Below, one piece after another: positions 24,501-36,500 of a stretch of 64,000 nucleotides of DNA (its first letter is position 1; each line of letters opens with the position of its first letter). The stretch is from contig VZRN01003374.1 in NCBI GenBank assembly GCA_013397935.1, positions 1 through 64,000 on the forward strand, in the 5' to 3' direction. The notes beneath the pieces are model-generated. The model did no database searches. It was not told the origin of the DNA and saw only the letters and a list, made by a program, of their open reading frames with translations. The position numbers were made by a program, and so were the translations under genes. The stretch comes from Dasyornis broadbenti. Taxonomy: Eukaryota > Chordata > Aves > Passeriformes > Dasyornithidae.

Positions 24501-27500
24501 TGGTGCCATCTGCAAGCTTCCTGAGTGATTGAGGGCACCCTGCAATCCCACTGACAATGTCATTGGTGAAGACAGTGAATAGTACTGGTCCCAGTACAGG
24601 CCAGTAGTGAGGGACAACACTTACTACTGGTTTCCACTTGGACACTAAGCCATTGGGTGCAGCCATCCAGGCAGTTCCTTATCCATGCAACAGTCCATTC
24701 ATTAAACTCATGTGTCTCCAATTTAGAGCTAAGACTGTTGTGGGCAACTGTGTCAAAGGCCTTAAAAAAGTCCAGGTAGATGGCATCTGTCATCCTTCCC
24801 TTGTCCTCTGATGAAACTTGGGTTTTCAAGGCGCAAGGTAAAGTTTTTTAGAAAAACTGAGTAAACCAAAGAAAGCAGAAGAAGATAGAGTATTTATTTC
24901 TTGCTCTCTGCTTGGGATGTTGGTGTTAGCTGGGGAGTCTTGCCCCTCTGAGTGTAAATGTCCATTCCTAAAGCAAAGGGTTACTTCCACGTACTGGAAG
25001 TATTTCAAGTATTGGAGAAACTTAGGGCCTAACCTTTTTACATGGCTTTTATTTCTGAGGAAACTTTCATTACTTGTAGCTTCCCACACTCCATTGTATA
25101 TTACATGAATTCAGCTGAAAATTGGAAAGGGAGATTCAGTTGTGAGCTTACAAAAAGATCTGAAATATTGTTAGCTTGTATTGGCTTTCCTACAAGATCT
25201 GATGAGGCAGTGAAAAAGAAAGCTTTACATGTGCTTATAAGAGCATTAATATTTGGTTTTTTTTTTTTCAGTCTTGTCTGTTATTGTTGTCTGAGAAGCA
25301 AGAGCTGCCCTGTGATCTCAGAGTTAACCAGGTATCTCTGAAGAATCTCTTTGAGGTAAAGTAGTTTTTTTTTTTAATTTTTTCCTTGTATCTATTTATC
25401 TTCTTCCTGATCACTTCAATGACAGATTTTCCATCTTGAACCAAGAAATATAAAATGAAAACTAATATATGGAGGTTGTATGATTATTCTTTATCATCTA
25501 TTTGTTTGAAAATTTAACTTTATGTAATGTAATATCTCTGCATGAAATTTAGTTTTTCCAAGGTGTATTAGTATTACTAAGGTGTAGTTGGAGGGTGGCT
25601 GTGAGCTAGGAGCTGCTGGGAGTTCACCAGCTCTGCAACTCAGGAGCAGCCAGTCTCCCCAGCAGTGACATACTAGGTTTCTAAAGGCATCTCACAATAT
25701 TTGTTGTAAATTGAGAAATTCTGGGGGGCTTTATCATAGACTTCTAGAATAATTTGGTTTGTAAGGGATGTTAAGGATCAGCCAGTTCAAACCGCCTGCC
25801 ATGGGCAAGGACACCTTCCCCTAGACCAGATTGCTCAAAGCATCACCCAGCCTGGCTTTGAACACTGCCAGGATGGGGCATCCACAGCTTCTCTGGGCAA
25901 ACTGCTCCAGTGCCTTATCAACCTCACAGTAAAGAATTTCTAGATTTCTTACAGTTTCTTCCCTGACAGGAACTTTAGAAGATGTTAGCTGTAGGCTACA
26001 CAGTATCTTTACTTGGCATTTACTGGCTGGCAAATTAAGGTTTATTGGTGGAATATGCCAGAATTTGCTACTTGGCTGTTACAGTGCTTGTAGTACTTCT
26101 GTCACAATAATTTCAATTTGGTACTTTTTCCATAAATATTTTTCAATTAGGTGCCTGACAGAGTGAGCAGGAGTAAATCTGAGAAAGAAGGGTAATGCAA
26201 AGGACATGAATCGACATCTCTTCACAGGCTTGTTTTTAGAGATAGCAGAAGAATTAGTGAATGGATATATGCAAGCATGTCTTGGTTGGGCATCATTAGG
26301 CAGGTGTGCTGTGTTAATGCCAGCAGAGTAACATCACACTGGCAATAAAACGTGGCAACACGCAGAGGACCCATGCAGAGTGTCTTAGCAAAGTATCTTC
26401 CTGAGCGAGCAAAGCAAAATGCCTCCTTGAGACAGGAAGAGAAAGTTGTAAAGGGCAGCCTTTACAAAATAGTATGTCCTTTTTTTTTTTGAATTGGCCC
26501 AACCAATCTCACCTATTCTAGTGGGTTTGTTGTACACAAACATGGGAGGCTGTAAAAATCAAGATGAAAAATCCCTGAGTACTCTTTTGTGAAAATTAGA
26601 AAATGTGGCTTTCTGACAACTCAAACTTTCCCTTCTGCCACTACATTCTCCCTGTAATCTGTTGTATTTTGATTTGATAACCGTGCTCAAAGAGTAATAC
26701 ATGCCAGTCAAAATTTGGCATGAGGTAGTAGAAAAAAAGATTTATTTGTAAATGTTGGAAGCATGTGTGAAGACTGCTATTTAAAAAGATGACTGGCACA
26801 AATGTAGAAGTTTTGTCTGAACACTGTTTCCGACCACCTCCTCATGTCCTGATCCTTCTGACATACTGTCTCAATTTCTATCTGAGCTTCCCTCCAGAGT
26901 AACCCTATATTGCTGTACCCCTTGTAGACTGTGCATCATGTTCATTAAGTCCTTGCTAGAACATACTTTTAAGTTCAGCTGGCTTCTGCTTAGGCTGTGT
27001 GCTTTCTCAGAATCCCAAATCATCAAGGTTGGAAGAGACCTTCAAGATCAACCCAGCACCACCATAATCACCCCTAAACACCAAGTGCCATATCCAGATG
27101 CCTTTTGAACACTTCCAGAGATGGTGACTCCATCACCTCCCTGGGCAGCTTATTCGCTTGCCTAACCACTCTTTCAGTGATTTTTTTTCCTAATATCTGA
27201 TCTGAACCTCTGCTGATACAACTTAAAGTCATTTCCTTTCCTTCTTTCACCTGGGATATGGCAAAAGAGACTAATCCCCACCTGGCTACAACCTCCTTTC
27301 AGGTAGTTGCAGAGAGCAGTGAAGTTTCTCCTGAACCTCCTTTTCTCGAGGCTAAACACCCCCAGCTCCCTCAGCTGCTTCTCATAAGACTTGTGCTCCA
27401 AACCCTTCTCCAGCTCCATTGCATATTTCTGGACTCACTCCAGCACCCCAAGGTCTTTCTTGAAGTGAGGGGCCCAGAACAGAAGACAGGATTTGAGGTG

Positions 27501-30500
27501 CGGCCTCACCAGTGCCAAGTGCAGGGGGACCATTGCAGCCCTGGTCCTGCTGGCCACACTATTCTGGACATCAGTCTGTTGGAGTGTGTCCAGAGGAGGC
27601 CACCAAGACAATTAGTGGGATGGAGGCCCTCTCCTGTGAGGAAAGGCTGAAATAACTGCGATTGTTCAGCCCGAAAAAGAGAAGGCTTTGGTTTGACTTC
27701 ATTGCAGCCTTCCAGTACATGAAGGGAGCCTACAGGAAAGATGGTGAGAGACTTTTTTTAAGAGCACATCAAAATTTAAAGGGGACAAGGAGAAATGGCT
27801 TCAGACTGAAAGAGAGTTAGTTTAGATTAGATATTAGGAAGAAATTCTTTACTCAGAAGGCGCTGAAGCACTGGAACAGGCTGCCCAGAGAAGTTGTGGA
27901 TGCCCCATCCCTGGAAGTGCTTGAAGCTGGGTTGAATGGAGTTCTGAGCAACCTGGTGTAGTGAAAGATGTCCCTGCTTGTGGTGGGGATGTTGAAACTA
28001 GGTGATTTTTAAAAGGTTCTTTTCAACCCAAGCCATTCTATGAAATAGTTTCATTTTACGGTGGCTATGGCTTGGTTGTTGTTCCACTGATTCTTGTCAT
28101 GAAAAGATGGAAAATATTAAAAAAGAAATGCTTCTTGTGTGTGTAAAAATAATGTGTTGTAATTGTTCTCTTTGTTATCAGACTTCTGAGCTGTATGGTC
28201 GCGATGAGAAGCTGCAGGAAGTAGCAGAGTTAGTCAAGTGGCTGATTTCCATTGGGGCGAAGGCTGAGTCCATTGGAATGTATCCGCTGCATGCTGTTAT
28301 CAGACTGTGTATCAAAGCAAGTGAGTGACATCTGCGGCTAAAATAAAAGAATGCTGGCTTTTATCAGAGAACTGACAGCTAGACCATTTTTAAATTGAAA
28401 AATATCCCAACAGCTCAGGTCAGGTCATCTAGGTATCACCTCGCACATGCCAATAAAGCACTCTTTTAGAAATGTTGTAAACACTCTCTTTGATCACCCA
28501 TGCCTGATAGTGGTGGAAACCTAATATGGTTATTCTTTTCTGTGGTTTGAAGCAAAAGTGTGATTGATATGGGTCTTTTGTACCCAAATATATCAGCTTT
28601 GAAAAAGGTGCATGTTTTTTCCTGCCATCTCAGTGTGGAGCAACAGTTTCTTTGTGTGTAATAGTCATGAGTCAACCATAGATTTGCTTTTCGCCACTCC
28701 ATAGGGAAAAAACCCCACAATCTGTTTCTGTAAGTGTGGTTTTTTATACTTTCAGCAAAGAACCATCTCTTCAGATGGTTACTGACTTGGAGGCCAGAGC
28801 TGAAGGATAGAATCAACCAGAAGGACAGAGATGGACACACCCTGCTGCATATTGTGGCCTCTTCCAGTGAATATTCACAGAAACGCAGTAAATACAAGTT
28901 TTTTTTTTTTTGTGTGTGTATATTGTTTTGTTTTAATATGGAAAAATCTATAATGGAAGAAAGTTTCAGACCCTGGTGTTTCTGTTTGATGCTAAGGAAG
29001 AAAATGAGAAACTATCTGAATGTAGACATGTAGTGTCAAATTATATTTAAACATTTCAAGAATTCCTTTTTAAACTTGTATGCCTGACGTGTGACCATTT
29101 CCTTTGCTCTTTGTTTTGGCTGGTTAGGATTTTCTCACAAGTATGCTGTAGTTTTTAGAATCATAGAAGTTACCTTTTAAATTTTGATGTGCCCTTAAAA
29201 TCATGTTAGACCATCTGGAAGCCTGAAACAAAAAGTTTTAAAAATATAACAGCAAAAAGCTGTGACATATACATTCCTAAGAACAATTTTGAGTCAAAAT
29301 TGTGAACGTATTGGGAATTTATTTACCACAGACATGTTCAGAGAAACAAGAATTTTCAGACATTTATATACAGTATAACATCAAAGATGTTTTTTATAGA
29401 CACTCCCAAAAGTCTGCCCAATTTATTGCATCATGGTATAGGTGTTTTGTTTCTCTTAATTACCACCAGAACATCTCATCTATCTTAGTTTAATGGATAA
29501 CCCAGGTTTTATCCAGCTAAACAGTGCTTTATTAAATTTGTTGTCTTGGTGAGACAATTACCATTGATTGGTTTTCTGGGGTGTACAAGCCTATGAAGTG
29601 GCTTCCTTACTGCACCTGCAATGTATTAATCATGTTTTCTGGGGTATATAGGCCTTTGACTCCTTAACTCTCTCAAGATATCTTTCTTGTTCTATGGCAT
29701 CTAATTAATCTCTAGTTATAGGATAACTGTTAAACAATCCTTTACTGAATTTTGTTCTTCAACTATTGATTAAGTTCTCTAAGGGGAGTGAGTCCATGGA
29801 GTTCCTTTCTGCAGGTCTGTGAGATAATTTCTCGGCGTTTTCTACTGACACTCAGCCAATACATATCTAAATTAAAACCAGCTAAAATAACACAGTCAAA
29901 CATTCCTTAACTAATTAAACATAGTCCATTACAAAATTTTTAAAGAATCACAAAAATCCTATCTAACTAGGATATAAGTCACTGTCAGGCCTTTCCTGTT
30001 CTTTTAAATAGGTGAAAATTTAAGACCTAGATAGCAGTGCCTTGTCAGAGGAGGAAAACGAAATGCTTTACATCACAGTTTCTGTGGAATTTCATTTGTT
30101 AGCCTGGTTTTTTCCCTTGTGTTTCTTACTCTGCCCACGAGGTGGCAGCAGGAAGCAAACATCAATGCCAAGGTAACACCAGACTTTTGGGTCAACGCTT
30201 AAAGTTTATTTAGTAATATTCATATAGTATTTATTATATAGAGATCATGTATTTTTAATATATATTTATTTATTAAAGTTTATATATTTATGTATTATAT
30301 TTGTTATTAGAGAACGTGTATCTTTACATGTATCTGTTAAAGTTTATTTCTTTATAGCTATAGATTATAAATGTTATAAATCATAAAATTGCAGAATCAT
30401 TAAGTCTGGAAAAGGTCTCCAAAATCTTCAAGTCCAGCCTTTGACTGATCTCCATCCTGTCAGCTTACAATGCTGGAAAAATTTAGATTTTTTATAAAGT

Positions 30501-33500
30501 TAAAATTATGCTAGAAATTGTGCCAGGTAATTTGAAATAGAAAGGAAAACAGAACAAAAGTCCTGAACAATGTGAATTATTCTTCATCTAATTTTTATTC
30601 GTGTATTGCTTTAGGACAAACAGAAGATGTGATCATGCTCCTGAATTTTGGGGTTGATCCCACTGTTCCAGATGCACGGTCAAGATATGTCATAGATATT
30701 TTGAAAAAGAACAAAAACTTTGATGCTGTAAAAGAAGTTAGCAAGCATGTTGAGAAACACACTTCCTCTGGGAAACAGACAGGTACTATATGCAGTGTGT
30801 GCTTTTCCTGTTTTAAAATTATAACCCTTAGGTACAAAATTGTTTTATTTCAAATAAGTAAATGTGGGTGTGTTTTATGTAACTTTCCCTGTGAGTTGTC
30901 ATCGTGATCTCCTACCAGTCAGTAGTGAACATTTTGTCCCTGCCTGAAGGCAGCTGATGTCCAAGTGGTGTTCAGATCAAGCTTGGCATAAAGCAAAGTT
31001 TTTAGGCTACATCTCAGTTTTCATGTGTGTATTGCATATAAGTTTATTGGAAGACACTGGGTTTCACTGTGCTTGCATCTTACTGCTCCTGGCAAAGAAA
31101 TTCCCACAGGTTTTTTTTTTCTTTACAGTGGAGATCTTTGCTCTGTAGAAAGTTTTCACAGCAGTTCTCAGTTAGCAAGTTAACGCCAATACTTCTGCAG
31201 TGATAATCACCTTGGCTTGCATTTCAGGTTGCACAACCTGTCTTTTGTGGCCAGGGTTCTTTTGATTTTTGGGTTTTTTTTTTTTTTTTGGCAATGCACA
31301 GCCTGCAATAGTTTTCTAAACGTAGTGCAAATGAGAGGCTGGAGATTAAGGCCCAGATTTACAGGTCTGAGGTTAGTCCTTCTTTCTATAAAGATGACCA
31401 ACCTTGTCTCTCTCTTTCTTCTAAGAAATAAGGCTGCTGGTTTGTTTGGTCTTTGATGTATTCCTTAAAGCTTTTAGGAAATTGAGGCCAAGTCTTTCGG
31501 TGTTTAAGGGTGTTTATTGGGACATCATTTAAAATCTGCTATTTCCCATTACATAAATATCTCTTAAACTTGTAGATAACATTTCAGCATGGTGTGTTTT
31601 TTTGGTTTTATTTTTTAATTTTAAGAGGACAAATTCTTTTATAGCTGTAAAAATAATAGAGCATTTTATGGCACTGAGCAATCAGACAAACTCAAGACAA
31701 CTCATTAAAAGTGTAAGCAGCAAACATTACTGGATTTAGTCATCTACTCTAAAAATTCTGAACAATGAGATAATTGCGAGGCAGCATTTTCCTGCCTGCA
31801 TACAGAAGCTATTACAATTTTCAGCCTAGTGTATTATGGTAAATAGAGTCATGATTTGACCTCAGCTGGCAACTAAGTACCAAGCAGCCCATGACTCACT
31901 TCCCCCTCCCTCCCGTAATGGGTTGAGATAAGAACAGTTTAAAAATTGAAACAAAGTAAATTACTACCACTCCTATGATTATTATTACTATTAAAGCTAT
32001 GAAAAGGAGACAGAGAGAGAAATAAAACCCAAGAAACACAAGTGATGCGCAGTACAATTGCTCACACCCCACTAGCCAGTGCCCAACCTGTCCCCAGCAG
32101 CAATGGTCCCTTCATGGCCAGTTCCCCCTGGTTTATATACTGGACATGACATTCTGTGGTGTGGAATGTCCCTTTGGCCAGTTCAGGTCAGCTGTCCTGG
32201 CCATGCTCCTTCCCAGTTTCTTGTGCTCGCTGGCAGAGCATGGGAAACTGAGAAGTCCTTGACTTAGGGTAAGCACTGCTCTGCAGCAACCAAAACATCA
32301 CTGTGCTGTCAACAGTATCTTCATCCTACATCCAAAGCATGGCTCTGTACCATCTGCTAAGAAGAAAAATAACTGTATCCTAGGCAAAACCAGGATAAGG
32401 GTGTATTTGATGAAATTATCAACTATCATTTGGGGTTAGAAATCCATCACTGGACTGGCATTGACAGTGGGAGTTTCAGCCATCTGATTTTAATCTGCCA
32501 CTACACATTTCTTAGAGCCCTGGGATGTAAGGCATTACAATCTTGCCTTGAAAACATGGTGGCAAGGAGTGGATTTTCAATTTGTGTAATGTTTTGCAGG
32601 AGAGAATGAAAGTGCCACAGCTGATACAGATTCTCTCCAGGATGTTCTGGAACAGTTTGTCCAGTTCTACAGGTGTGAAAAGGGAGCATATAATAAAAAT
32701 GTATTGAAGGAAGATGCAGTTAAGCAATTTCTGAAATGGCTGTCTTCTGTGAAAGGTGCTGTGAATTCCCATTTCTCTCTTTCACAAAACTTAATTGCTG
32801 TGAAAAATGTGTTTGATGCGAACATACACTTACTGCCCTTTTACCCTTCCTTCTATTATCTGTTTCTGTAACTTTTATTACTGGAATAATGTACTTTTAA
32901 TTATATTTAATGTTGTGTTTTGCACTTTAGAACCAGTGGAATATGCACAGAAATTCATGATGCATCAAAATGTTCAAACTTACTTGGCTCACAGCACAAG
33001 GATGGAAAGATGCATTTTGCTGTTCCTTACTTTTAATTTAATGAGCTAATTATTCTGAAATTAGTTAACAGTGAGGTGGATTTCATTATATGGCTTTGAG
33101 TGAGTTATGTTGTCTTGACTGTCTTGCAGAAATCCCTGGAGAAATTTCATGCAACATCTCCAATGCCTGTGCTAACAGCTTCATAAAGCAGTTGCTGGGG
33201 AAGCAAATGTGGCATAAAGTTTTGCTGCTGCTAACAGGGAAAGCCAATGGGGAAAATCCATCAGGAGGAGGACTCTTCAAAACCTGCAGTCTTTCAGATG
33301 TTGACGTTGGCAACATTATCCAACAGTGTGAAAGATCGGATACTCAAGTGCACCTTATAAGATGCTTGCTTGAACGAGGAGGTGAAAAACTGCAATTTTA
33401 ATGTGCTAAGAGAGCTTGTATGTTATTTGACATGTTGGGAGCAACGTGGTCTCAGAAATACCAACACATTGAGTTTTTTGTGTCCCTGTATAATTGCAGC

Positions 33501-36500
33501 AGCTTGTTGGAGTGCAGTGCATTGTCTGCATCTGCTGTGTGGAACATGGGAAGCTAGTAAGGCTACATGTGTGGAAGATGTTTATCAAATGAAATTTGTC
33601 TGTTAGGGTTGGTAAAAGATCAAGGACTATTGTTGCTCCTTCACCCATAGTTTCTTTTGGGTCTTAATTTTTCTGTCTTCAGCCACAATATTGTTCAGAT
33701 AGAAACTGTAAGCAACAGTCTTTGGGTTCAGTCTGCTGTCGTGCTACAAGTAACTGACTACTTCATTGATTTCAAAGGCATGATCAGATGTCTTTCTTTT
33801 TTTTTAGCTAGTGTAGACATCATCATTCTTCTGGTTTTGCATGAGGTTATTCCTAGGATCACTCTGCCATTTATCATTTAATCTTATGGCTTGATGTGAG
33901 CTCTGATTATGGACACATGGTCCTGCTGAAGCTTTGTGAATGCCAGAGGTGCAATGAGGCCTCGTGTTTCAGTCAGTGACTGACTGACTTGGAGAAGATA
34001 TGTCCTGGCCTTTATGTCTTCCTATCACAACAGGAGTGGTTGCTCAACTTAATGGGAAGCAAGGGGAAATGATGAAGATCATCTTAGTCAAAAAGTATTT
34101 TAACAGATACATGTTAAAAGCTGGCAAGAAAACCCCCTGTCACCTGCCTGGCAATCAGCATCTGACTTAATCTGTTTAGAACTTTCTGTAGTTAGCAGGT
34201 CTGGTATATCAGGTTTAAGCCCTGATATTTTCCTGTCCTTCACACCAGCTCTGCCAGATGGAATTGGAACCAGCTCTGAAATACCATTGAAAATATGCCT
34301 CAGAAAGAATTATTTTGAACTGGTATATGTGCTGCTGACCAAAGGTGCAGATCCTCGAAACCTCTCTGTTACACAAGGAGATACTCCTTTGCATGCTGCA
34401 GTTTTCATCTGTTTAAATAATAAAGGTAAGGCTTTTGCTGTTGAAAGTATCCCCATTTCTCTTCTGCTGCTGCAGGGGCAGCGGACTAGGATGTCTGACT
34501 GTGTCTTACTCAGCCCCCAAAGTCTGCAGGCCAGAGGATACACGCCAGTCTTTGTTAAGCTGATGTGCTCTGCTTTGTGGTTGCGGTGTCTGGGACTGTG
34601 AGGAGAGCCAATAGCAGCTCAGGTGACATGGGGAATCAAGGAAGGCTCCTCTCTGAAACTCTGTAAAGTGAGCGCTATGTGGGAATGAAGGAAACTAGAA
34701 GTATGTTGGAAGACACACAGGTAAAGTTAGTGCAATGGCAGCAGACTTTGAAGGAAATCTTGCAGTGACATCTGCAATCTGTTTATCAGTTTTTGTTCAG
34801 TCATAAATCAAGCAAAGTTTTCTTCAGGGGAGAAGGGAGTAAAAGAACTGTAGGGCTTATGTGAAAATATAAAAAATTAGGGTAAACTGTGAAATTAAGC
34901 CCCCAAATCAGGTTTGATTTTAAGAAAGAGATGCATTTTTGAGTTGAAGGATTAAAATAATTTAAAATACTGAATTTATTGATTTTTAAAAGCACAAACA
35001 ATTCATTGAATGGCTTTAGAGAGGTTAAAAGCATAGGTAATGCCAGTTGTCATTTTTAAATCAAAATATTAAGAAGTCCAGTGACAATATGTTCTCTTAA
35101 GTATTTTTCACTTCGTAAAGTTTTTGATGTGCAATTTCTTCACAATGGTTTTGATGTGTCACTATTTTACAGCTAGAAAAGAAATGTTTCACATATATTG
35201 TCTCATATAAGTCACATATATTATCTGGATGAAATCGAGAAAGCTGTAGAATATATATATATATTTTTTCCCCCAGGGAGGTAGGTAATCTTACTTTGTA
35301 GGAAGTTGCTCCAGGGACCTCAAATATCAGGAAATAGTTGGGATTTCCTGCAGGTTATTTTAGTAAAGCAGTTATCTGCAGCAGATTACTTCTGGGTGCC
35401 ATATTAAAGTGAACCAAATGACCCCAGAGCACAATCTTGAGCTGCTGCTTGTCTAGATGACAGGTCACCAGTGTCCCTTGGGTAGCAGTCAGGGCTGAAA
35501 ATATCAGCAGTCAGGGCTTCAATAGCAGCAGATGTTGGAAAATGAACAAATCTATCTATACCCAGAGGTTAAAAAGGGAGTTAATTTGACTGATGCTATG
35601 GGAATAATTGCAGCACTGGGGATTTCTAAAACTTTACTGCCTTTGTATTGTTCTCTCAGAATCTTCGGAAAGCTCAGTTTTGGACTGTTTCAGATAGGTA
35701 TGTTTTACAAACATGAAATGTAGATTTTGTTTTTCTTTTTAAAGCAAATTGATTTTGATTTACTAGCAGTGGAAAAAAAAAATGTTGAAAATTGTTGGCA
35801 TACAACACAGCCTTCTAGTGATTTTGTTTTGTTTCTTCTCCTGCTTTCAGATGGCACTGGTTTAAACATCCTGAACTATCTACTTGATCTCTTTGCTTCA
35901 AGACCATCTGACTTTCCATATCTTAATCCAAACACACAAGATGAAAATGGAAATACAGTGATGCATATTGTTTTCCAGAGAGGATTTTCAAAGCAGACTA
36001 AGAGAATAGCAGAGCTATTGGCAAAATTTGACATTAACTTTAATATAAAAAACAAATCAGGAAAAGATGTGATGCATAGAATTAAAAAAAGAGATCCACT
36101 GCTACTTGCCTGGAATAATGCTGCACTGGAGAAGAAGAGGCACCGCCAAGATAGAGCAGGGCAGTTGGTTAAAACATCTAAGCCCATTCCAGCCTCTGAG
36201 ATTTCACAGTCAAAGAGCACGGGGCATTCTACGTCTGGGTTCTCATTAAAGGCACCATCTGGCAACACAGTGCATAATGATTTAAAAACCCCCTGTTCCG
36301 TAAAAACAAAAAAAGGTCAGTTGGCAAAGCAGGAAACAGAAGGAATAAACAGCCCCTTAACACTGCAGGAAAGTCTAGTGCAGGCAATCACAGCTTTAAT
36401 TCAGCAGTTGAAAGTGAGTGACACCCTGAAAAAGGATCATTCTCTGGTGCAAAAGCCATCTTCAGCCCAGACTGATTCGGAAGAGGGCAGAAGTTCCTCT

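Larger units (their letters stand above)
22163..28181 (+). other. TRANK1 introns 4-5, CR1-rich
   Basis: Introns 22163-25271 and 25356-28181 carry four CR1 pieces. 22650-22960 is a GC-richer, repeat-like patch without a match. 26040-27000 shows nothing I recognise. Confidence 0.65.
28321..35850 (+). other. TRANK1 introns 6-11
   Basis: Introns 28321-28755, 28888-30614, 30783-32599, 32756-33129, 33382-34248 and 34426-35850. Apart from the AT-rich repeat, CR1 remnant and antisense LTR listed, no features recognised. Confidence 0.6.

Noticed and set aside
32807..33049. 80-codon open frame in intron 9 as a constitutive exon
   Set aside because: Exon 9 joins exon 10 in phase without it, and it has no splice donor before its stop codon.
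35745..35850. Upstream extension of exon 12 using the AAAG acceptor near 35744
   Set aside because: In the phase left by exon 11 this gives a stop within three codons; the CTTTCAG at 35850 keeps the frame and the ankyrin sequence.
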